Positions 1-4,781 of a stretch of DNA of 10,196 nt are shown one piece after another. Location of the stretch: positions 1-10,196 of the forward strand of contig CABROZ010000084.1 in assembly GCA_902472795.1 (NCBI GenBank), written 5' to 3'. Below the pieces are notes generated by a model. It was given only the letters and a program-made list of their open reading frames with translations, was not told where the DNA came from and ran no database searches. The translations under genes and the position numbers were made by a program. The stretch's first letter is position 1; each line of letters begins with the position of its first letter. Source of the DNA: an uncultured Bacteroides sp. (lineage in GTDB: Bacteria > Bacteroidota > Bacteroidia > Bacteroidales > Bacteroidaceae).

Positions 1-353
1 CCAAAATCTTCAAGGAGACATGCCGCATCGACTGGAATCAGCCCGTGAAGCGCATCTACGACTTTGTGCGCGGCCTTTCGCCCTATCCCGGCGCATGGGC
101 AGAACTGAAACTGCCCGAAAGCGAACCGGTCGTGGTGAAAATCTTCCAGACGGAAAAGATCGTGATGCCCCATTCGCTGGAGCCCGGTACGCTGCAGACC
201 GACGGCAAGACCTACATCCGCGTGGCGGCAGCCGACGGATTTGTGGGCATCTGCGCCTTGCAGCTTCCCGGCAAGAAACGGCTGAAGACCGACGAACTGC
301 TGCGCGGCTTCCGGCTGACGGACGAGGCGCGCTTCGAAGTTTATAGGAGTTAA
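1..353 (+). CDS. fmt: Methionyl-tRNA formyltransferase, C-terminal part (5' end outside window)
   Basis: The enzyme transfers a formyl group from 10-formyl-tetrahydrofolate to Met-tRNA(fMet), making the initiator tRNA for translation in the cytoplasm. Only the last 116 residues are visible, read in frame from base 3 to the TAA at 351-353. They match the C-terminal tRNA-binding OB-like domain (Formyl_trans_C). The conserved stretch RGLSPYPGAWAE sits near the start, after an IDWNQP segment typical of the linker and domain start, and the protein ends with a GF(R)LTDEARFEVYRS tail. The catalytic formyl-transfer domain lies to the left of the window. An internal ATG at 45 is simply a residue within the domain and not a start. 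The next gene, rpe, lies 214 bp downstream on the same strand. The family assignment is secure because of the PGAW motif and its context. Confidence 0.93.
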   Translation, partial: KIFKETCRIDWNQPVKRIYDFVRGLSPYPGAWAELKLPESEPVVVKIFQTEKIVMPHSLEPGTLQTDGKTYIRVAAADGFVGICALQLPGKKRLKTDELLRGFRLTDEARFEVYRS

Positions 354-373
354 AGAAGTTAGAAGAAGTTATC

Positions 374-390
374 GCCCGTCTTGGACGGGC
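374..390 (+). other. Short perfect hairpin inside the fmt-rpe spacer
   Basis: GCCCGTC at 374-380 pairs with GACGGGC at 384-390 across the loop TTG, a 7-bp GC-rich stem 20 bases after the fmt stop. It is not followed by a T-run (next bases TTAGAAG), so it is a poor Rho-independent terminator by itself. It may be a weak terminator or the tip of the larger structure formed by the flanking inverted repeats. Confidence 0.5.
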
Positions 391-441
391 TTAGAAGTTA
401 AATGCAAATAGATCAGATAAATAATGAATAATGAAGCTAAT

Positions 442-462
442 CATTAACCATTAACCATTAAA
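442..462. repeat. Three copies of a 7-bp tandem repeat (CATTAAC)
   Basis: CATTAAC occurs at 442-448 and 449-455, and CATTAAA at 456-462. It is a short AT-rich direct repeat in the fmt-rpe spacer, flanked by AATGAATAATGAAG. No function can be assigned. It is probably replication slippage in AT-rich non-coding DNA. Confidence 0.75.
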
Positions 463-567
463 AAACTATCGGCTTTAACTTCTAACGAAGTGATAACTTC
501 TTAACTTCTCTAACTTCTTTAACTTCTCTAACTTCTTTAACTTCTAAAAAAATACTATGACTGTGTT

Positions 568-1218
568 ATGAAACCGATTATTTCTCCCTCTATCCTGTCT
601 GCCGACTTCGGTCATCTGGCGGACGACATTGAGATGCTGAACCGCAGCGAAGCCGACTGGGTGCACATCGACATCATGGACGGTGTGTTTGTGCCCAACA
701 TTTCTTTCGGCTTCCCCGTGCTGAAGTACGTTGCCAAGCTGGCACGCAAACCGCTGGACGTGCATCTGATGATAGTGCAGCCCGAGAAGTTCATTTCTGA
801 AGTGAAGGCACTGGGCGCACACGTGATGAACGTGCACTACGAAGCCTGTCCCCATCTGCACCGCGTGGTGCAACAGATTCGTGAGGCGGGTATGCAGCCG
901 GCGGTGACCATCAATCCGGCCACTCCGGTGTGCATGCTGAAGGACATCATCAACGACGTATATATGGTGCTGCTGATGAGTGTCAATCCCGGCTTTGGCG
1001 GACAGAAGTTCATCGAACATACAGTGGATAAGGTGCGCGAGTTGCGCGAACTGATTACACTTTCGGGTTCGGATGCCCTGATCGAGGTGGACGGCGGCGT
1101 GAATCTGGATACGGGCTCGCGTTTGCTGGCTGCCGGTGCCGATGTGCTGGTAGCAGGCAGTGCCGTGTTTGCGGCTCCCGATCAGGAAGAAGCTATCCGT
1201 TCGTTAAAGCGGTTGTAA
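568..1218 (+). CDS. rpe: Ribulose-phosphate 3-epimerase
   Basis: It interconverts D-ribulose 5-phosphate and D-xylulose 5-phosphate in the non-oxidative pentose phosphate pathway, in the cytoplasm. The 216-residue length is normal for this TIM-barrel family. Visible motifs are the N-terminal SPSILSADF (6-14); WVHIDIMDGVFVPN (31-44) with metal ligands His33 and Asp35; DVHLM (64-68) with ligand His66; SVNPGFGGQKF (138-148), the phosphate-binding loop; and EVDGGV (173-178) with Asp175. Asp35 and Asp175 are the expected acid/base pair, so the enzyme looks intact. The ATG at 568 is chosen because the family starts a few residues before SPSIL. Its TAA is followed immediately by the comEC ATG, indicating one transcript. 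No clear TAnnTTTG promoter was seen just upstream, so read-through from fmt is plausible. Confidence 0.97.
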   Translation: MKPIISPSILSADFGHLADDIEMLNRSEADWVHIDIMDGVFVPNISFGFPVLKYVAKLARKPLDVHLMIVQPEKFISEVKALGAHVMNVHYEACPHLHRVVQQIREAGMQPAVTINPATPVCMLKDIINDVYMVLLMSVNPGFGGQKFIEHTVDKVRELRELITLSGSDALIEVDGGVNLDTGSRLLAAGADVLVAGSAVFAAPDQEEAIRSLKRL

Positions 1219-2811
1219 ATGTCGTCTGTCTGGCGGCAACATCCTTCCCTGCGGCTGTTGATAATGCTGATGGCTGGCATTGCGTGTGCCGACTATTGCC
1301 CGTCGTGGCAATGGACGGACATCAGCTTTGCGGTATGGGGGGCGTGTGTGCTGCTGTTGATCGTGTGCAACTGGCGCTCTTACGGATTACTTTCCGGATT
1401 GGTGGTTGATGTGATGATGTTTTCCATTGGCTTTCTGCTGATGGGGGATCAATTGAAACTTACGCGTTACGACATCAAGGATAGGATTTCCGACTGTCAG
1501 ATTCTGCTGACCGAAGTTCCCGAACCGAAGCCCAAGACCGTCAAGTGCCGGGCCCGTTTATTGGCCGAGTCGAGGGGTGATACGTTGTCGTTCATCTACG
1601 GGTGGCCCGAATTTCTGTTTTATATAGCTAAAGATTCCGTTTCGCTTGCCTTGCAGCGGGGCGATACGCTGTGGGTGAGGGCGCGGCTCAAACCTCCTTC
1701 CAACGAAGGCGTGGCTGCCGGGTTCGACTATGCCCGCTACCTGAAACACAACGGTGTGAGCGGTACGGCCTATGTGCCGGCCTGGCAATGGATGAAGACG
1801 GGACATTCTTCGGAGCGCACCTTGCGGCAAAAGGCGCTCGACCTGCGCGAAGAGTTGCTGGGCATTTACCGCCGTCTGGGCTTTGAGGGCGATGAGCTGG
1901 CTGTGCTTTCCGCACTGACGCTGGGCGACAAGGACGACCTGAGCGAGGATATCATGGAGACGTATTCCATATCGGGTGCCAGTCATGTGCTGGCGCTTTC
2001 GGGGTTGCACGTCGGTTTCATCTATGCGTTGATTCTTGTGTTTTTTGTACCGTTGTGGAAGCGGTGGAGGCGTTTGAAGCCTTTTCTGTCGCTGGTCGCT
2101 GTGGGGCTGTTGTGGGTATTTGCTTTCCTGACGGGGCTTTCGTCGTCGGTGGTGCGTGCGGTGCTGATGTGTTCGCTGTTTGTGCTGGTGGGGTTGCGGG
2201 CCGAAAAGGTCCTGACGATGGATGCGCTGATTGCCGCCGCATTCCTGATGCTGTGCTGGCGTCCGTGCTGGCTGTTCGATGTCGGTTTTCAGATGTCGTT
2301 TTCTGCTGTGGCGGCTATCCTGTTACTGATGCCGGGGCTGTGGTCGCTGTGCCCGTTCGACAACCGTTTCTTGCGGTGGGTGTATGGCTTGATGGCTGTT
2401 TCGTTGGCGGCACAGGCGGGGGTGGCTCCTCTGGTGGCTTTCTACTTCGGACGGTTTTCCGTCCATTTTCTGCTGACTAACTTATGGGTGATTCCGCTGG
2501 TGTCGCTGGTGCTGTATGTGGCGGTGGGCGTGCTGCTGCTTACGCCTTTCCCCGTGTTGCAACAACCGCTGGCGGAGGGGCTTCGGGTGCTGGTGCGCCT
2601 GCAGAATGAGGGGCTTCGCTGGATAGAGGCGTTGCCGGGTTCGTCGATCGACGGCATTAGGCTGCATGTGGCAGAACTGATCATGATTTATGTCTGTCTG
2701 TTTCTGTTCCGTCGGGCTTTTTATCGTCCTACGATACGTGCCATTTACTGGGCATTAGGCAGTATAGGGATGCTGGCGGTGACGCGGGGGGCATGTGCTT
2801 TTTTTAGTTGA
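1219..2811 (+). CDS. comEC: ComEC/Rec2 family DNA-uptake membrane protein, no metallo-beta-lactamase domain
   Basis: ComEC family proteins form the inner-membrane channel that takes single-stranded DNA into the cytoplasm during natural transformation. This 530-residue protein has N-terminal membrane segments (about 11-29, 36-52 and 56-75), then a soluble beta-rich region (about 90-190, DUF4131/OB-like). The polytopic Competence domain (about 215-500) carries ALTLGDKDDL (232-241), HVLALSGLHVGF (256-267, the family hallmark), GLSSSVVRAVLM (306-317) and GFQMSFSAVAAI (356-367). It ends shortly after the last membrane segments, so the C-terminal metallo-beta-lactamase-like domain of the long Bacillus and Neisseria versions is absent. 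The ATG at 1219 abuts the rpe stop, implying translational coupling. The TGA at 2809-2811 lies within the first unit of a 15-bp repeat array. The family is certain; a role in transformation in this organism is inference. Confidence 0.93.
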   Translation: MSSVWRQHPSLRLLIMLMAGIACADYCPSWQWTDISFAVWGACVLLLIVCNWRSYGLLSGLVVDVMMFSIGFLLMGDQLKLTRYDIKDRISDCQILLTEVPEPKPKTVKCRARLLAESRGDTLSFIYGWPEFLFYIAKDSVSLALQRGDTLWVRARLKPPSNEGVAAGFDYARYLKHNGVSGTAYVPAWQWMKTGHSSERTLRQKALDLREELLGIYRRLGFEGDELAVLSALTLGDKDDLSEDIMETYSISGASHVLALSGLHVGFIYALILVFFVPLWKRWRRLKPFLSLVAVGLLWVFAFLTGLSSSVVRAVLMCSLFVLVGLRAEKVLTMDALIAAAFLMLCWRPCWLFDVGFQMSFSAVAAILLLMPGLWSLCPFDNRFLRWVYGLMAVSLAAQAGVAPLVAFYFGRFSVHFLLTNLWVIPLVSLVLYVAVGVLLLTPFPVLQQPLAEGLRVLVRLQNEGLRWIEALPGSSIDGIRLHVAELIMIYVCLFLFRRAFYRPTIRAIYWALGSIGMLAVTRGACAFFS

Positions 2812-2910
2812 CGAGTTGACAAGAGACGAGTTGACAAGAGACAAGGTGACGAGGGACGGGGTGACAAGGGACGAGTTGACGAAGAACAAGTTGATAAGGG
2901 ACGGGGTGAC
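2810..2910. repeat. 15-bp tandem repeat array (about 6.7 copies) overlapping the comEC stop codon
   Basis: The unit is GACGAGTTGACAAGA with variants (GACAAGGTGACGAGG, GACGGGGTGACAAGG, AACAAGTTGATAAGG). Copies start at 2810, 2825, 2840, 2855, 2870 and 2885, with a partial copy at 2900-2910. The first two copies are identical; later ones vary at purine positions. Because the unit is five codons long, one plus-strand frame reads as a pentapeptide repeat (DELTR, DKVTR, DGVTR, DELTK) without stops. The short ORF through it (about 2795-3001) has no other coding support and is taken as chance. It may act as a spacer or RNA element after comEC, but nothing shows this directly. Confidence 0.85.
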
Positions 2911-2976
2911 TCGGAACTGCTTGTTCCTCCTCTTTGCAATCAGCATGCCCCTTTCAGCAAAAAACGTAACGAAAAA

Positions 2977-3006
2977 TTGGTTATCTCGTTCAAATCCTTA
3001 ACTTTG
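2977..3006 (+). promoter_or_regulatory. Bacteroides-type sigma promoter for the HAD-hotdog gene
   Basis: A -7 box TAACTTTG at 2999-3006 matches the Bacteroides consensus TAnnTTTG exactly. TTGG at 2977-2980 sits 18 bases upstream as a plausible -33 element (consensus TTTG with about 19-21 bases spacing). Transcription would start near 3012-3014, leaving a leader of about 30 nt before the ATG at 3042. This makes the HAD-hotdog gene a separate unit from rpe-comEC. Confidence 0.65.
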
Positions 3007-3041
3007 TGTCCCAATAAGGAAACCTTTAAATCTTTATAGTC

Positions 3042-4274
3042 ATGAAGTACAAGTTATTGGTTCTTGATGTGGACGGTACGCTGCTGAACAATGCGAAGGA
3101 GATAACGAAGCGTACCTTATCGGCCCTGCTGAAGATTCAGCAGATGGGAGTGCGTATAGTGCTGGCATCGGGCCGTCCGTCCTATGGCCTAATGCAGGTG
3201 GCCAAGACGCTGGAACTGGGCAACTATGGCGGCTTCATCCTGTCGTACAACGGTTGCCAGATTATCAATGCACAGAACGGAGAGATACTTTTCGAACGCC
3301 GGATCAACCCCGAAATGCTGCCTTACTTAGAGAAGAAAGCCCGTAAGAACGGCTTTGCCCTGTTTACGTACCACGATAACCTGATTCTGACCAACGATTC
3401 GGAGAACGAGCATGTGCTGGACGAAGCCGGCTTGAACGACTTGGTGGTGATAGAGGAGGAAGAGTTTTCGACGGCCATCGACTTTGCTCCGTGCAAGTGC
3501 ATGTTAGTGAGCGACGACGAAGCAGCGCTGGTAGCCCTCGAAGAGCACTGGAAGAAACGCCTGAGCGGCGTGCTCGACGTGTTCCGCTCCGAGCCTTACT
3601 TCTTGGAGGTAGTGCCCTGTTCGGTGGACAAGGCCAATACGCTGGGCGCCCTGCTGGAACACTTAGGCGTGAAGCGCGAGGAAGTGATGGCCATCGGCGA
3701 CGGCACCTGCGATGTAGCCATGCTTCAGCTGGCCGGCATGGGCGTAGCCATGGGGCAGGCGCCCGACTCGGTGAAAGTGTGTGCCGACTACATCACTGCC
3801 TCGAACGAGGAAGACGGTGTGGCGGCTGTTGTCGAGAAGATGATTCTGTCCGAAGCGCGTATCAGCGATATTCCCCTTGACCAACTGAACGCCCAGGCAC
3901 GCCATGCCCTGATGGGCAACTTGGGAATACAATACACCTACGCCGACCAGAACCGTGTGGAAGCCACCATGCCGGTGGATCAACGTACGCGGCAGCCTTT
4001 CGGCATTCTGCACGGAGGGGCTACGCTGGCACTGGCCGAAACGGTGGCCGGACTGGGCTCGATGATCCTCTGCCAACCCGACGAGATGGTCGTGGGAATG
4101 CAGGTGAGCGGTAATCACATTTCGTCGGCACTCGAAGGCGATACGGTGCGCGCCGTAGGCACCATCGTCCACAAGGGACGTTCGTCGCATGTCTGGAACG
4201 TGGACGTCTTTACCTCGACCAACAAGCTCGTCTCAACCGTCCGTGTGGTGAACAGCGTGATGAAGAAGCGTTGA
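3042..4274 (+). CDS. Fusion of Cof-type HAD-IIB phosphatase and hotdog acyl-CoA thioesterase (MenI/YdiI-like)
   Basis: This 410-residue protein has two enzymes in one chain. Residues 1-270 are a Cof-type (class IIB) HAD phosphatase: motif I is DVDGT (9-13, Asp9 nucleophile and Asp11), motif II is ASGRP with Ser43, motif III is Lys197 in VDKANTL, and motif IV is GDGTCD (219-224). Motif IV normally reads GDxxND, so Cys223 replaces the usual Asn. Residues about 278-410 are a PaaI/YdiI-type hotdog thioesterase. LHGGATLALAET places Gln318, His324 and Glu333 at the same spacing as the Gln48, His54 and Glu63 active site of E. coli YdiI (MenI), which hydrolyses 1,4-dihydroxy-2-naphthoyl-CoA in menaquinone synthesis. 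HAD-IIB members usually dephosphorylate sugar phosphates or cofactors such as FMN. The thioesterase role fits a menaquinone-using anaerobe, but both substrates are inferred. The gene has its own promoter and a terminator downstream. Confidence 0.92.
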   Translation: MKYKLLVLDVDGTLLNNAKEITKRTLSALLKIQQMGVRIVLASGRPSYGLMQVAKTLELGNYGGFILSYNGCQIINAQNGEILFERRINPEMLPYLEKKARKNGFALFTYHDNLILTNDSENEHVLDEAGLNDLVVIEEEEFSTAIDFAPCKCMLVSDDEAALVALEEHWKKRLSGVLDVFRSEPYFLEVVPCSVDKANTLGALLEHLGVKREEVMAIGDGTCDVAMLQLAGMGVAMGQAPDSVKVCADYITASNEEDGVAAVVEKMILSEARISDIPLDQLNAQARHALMGNLGIQYTYADQNRVEATMPVDQRTRQPFGILHGGATLALAETVAGLGSMILCQPDEMVVGMQVSGNHISSALEGDTVRAVGTIVHKGRSSHVWNVDVFTSTNKLVSTVRVVNSVMKKR

Positions 4275-4389
4275 AAATCAACATCTCCTCTCCACGGCCT
4301 CCGTGCCGGCAGTTCCCACGTTTTCGGGGGAACTATGAAGGAGGGGGTATGCTTTTGTTTTGTTTTCTTTTCTTTTATTTGTGTACCGC

Positions 4390-4412
4390 AGGCAGGTTCA
4401 ACCTGCCTTTTT
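4390..4412 (+). terminator. Rho-independent terminator for the HAD-hotdog gene
   Basis: AGGCAGG (4390-4396) pairs with CCTGCCT (4402-4408) across TTCAA, and five T residues follow at 4408-4412. It lies about 115 bp after the HAD-hotdog stop codon and in the correct orientation to end that transcript. Confidence 0.75.
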
Positions 4413-4478
4413 GCCCTTAAATGTTGCAGAAAAGGGATTATTGACGACATATTGCGTAATATTTGAGGGCTATTGCGG

Positions 4479-4493
4479 TGCACTGACAGTGCA
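4479..4493. other. Perfect 7-bp inverted repeat (possible operator or hairpin)
   Basis: TGCACTG and CAGTGCA flank a single central A. A one-base centre is poor for an RNA hairpin but normal for a site bound by a dimeric protein. It lies just before, and slightly overlaps, the most diverged unit of the 22-bp array. No binding protein can be named. Confidence 0.4.
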
Positions 4494-4665
4494 GGCATGA
4501 TGTGCGAACTATGCTTGCATGGATAGTGAACAACACTTGTACGGCTCACGAGCCACACTTGTACGGCTCACGAGCCACACTTGCACGGCTCGCGAGAGAC
4601 ACTTGTGTGGCTTGCGAACCACACTTGCGTGGCTCACGAACCATACATGCATAGTTCGTCCTGTC
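4490..4665. repeat. 22-bp tandem repeat array, about eight units, with palindromic core
   Basis: Five well-conserved contiguous units start at 4534, 4556, 4578, 4600 and 4622. Each has CACTTG, then a variable YRY, then the core GGCTCACGAGCC (variants GGCTCGCGAGAG, GGCTTGCGAACC, GGCTCACGAACC) and a final A. The first two units are identical. Diverged units flank them at 4490-4511 and 4512-4533 on the left and at 4644-4665 on the right. The core is self-complementary, so each unit can form a small stem. There are no spacers between units, so this is not a CRISPR array. It sits between two convergent terminators. The structure is clear; the function is unknown. Confidence 0.85.
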
Positions 4666-4701
4666 CCTTCCGGCTGCAAATATAGGATGACTTCGGGGAA
4701 T

Positions 4702-4766
4702 AAAAAAACGATGGGAGGAGTTGTGTTCAACAAATCGTCGTGTTGAACGCAACTCCCCCGTCGTTT
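4702..4766 (-). terminator. Long hairpin terminator of the leftward fimbrillin operon (possibly bidirectional)
   Basis: Bases 4706-4732 are complementary to 4741-4766 over about 26 positions, with two G-T positions and one bulged base, around an 8-base loop (4733-4740). On the minus strand the stem is followed by seven T residues (complement of the A-run 4702-4708), the classic intrinsic terminator form, 16 bp after the last fimbrillin stop codon. On the plus strand the two mismatches become G-U wobbles and the stem is followed by TTTCTTCTTCTTCTTCTTCT, so it may also stop rightward transcription. Confidence 0.85.
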
Positions 4767-4781
4767 CTTCTTCTTCTTCTT

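Larger units (their letters stand above)
349..545. repeat. TAACTTCT repeat array with opposing inverted copies, in the fmt-rpe spacer
   Basis: The spacer holds many copies of an 8-9 bp element TAACTTCT(C/T). Direct copies lie at 476-483, 494-501, 502-510, 511-519, 520-528, 529-537 and 538-545. Inverted copies (AGAAGTTA) lie at about 350-370 and 393-400, just after the fmt stop codon. Bases 349-362 are perfectly complementary to 510-523 (and also to 528-541), and 363-373 to 492-502, giving about 25 paired bases interrupted by a 7-nt bulge. This could close a roughly 175-nt stem-loop in the mRNA between fmt and rpe. It may act as an RNA stability or attenuation element, or it may just be an expanding repeat. 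The pairing is visible; the function is inference. Confidence 0.7.
4275..4781. other. 507-bp gene-free spacer between convergent transcripts
   Basis: I see no credible gene here; the short reading frames are products of the repeats. From left to right it holds: a small hairpin CACGG/CCGTG (4293-4305); a second hairpin with AGTTCCC (4311-4317) pairing GGGAACT (4328-4334), with an inner CG-TTTT-CG tip; a T-rich tract (about 4351-4380); a Rho-independent terminator (4390-4412); a 15-bp dyad (4479-4493); a 22-bp repeat array (4490-4665); and the long terminator hairpin of the leftward operon (4702-4766). Most of the sequence is thus structured RNA-forming DNA. Confidence 0.75.

Noticed and set aside
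4490..4665. Possible CRISPR array.
   Set aside because: The 22-bp units are directly contiguous with no unique spacers, and no cas genes are present.
4519..4746. 75-codon plus-strand frame across the 22-bp repeats (and minus-strand frames over the same region).
   Set aside because: The frame is generated by the repeat and runs into the terminator hairpin; there is no promoter, start context or protein signature.
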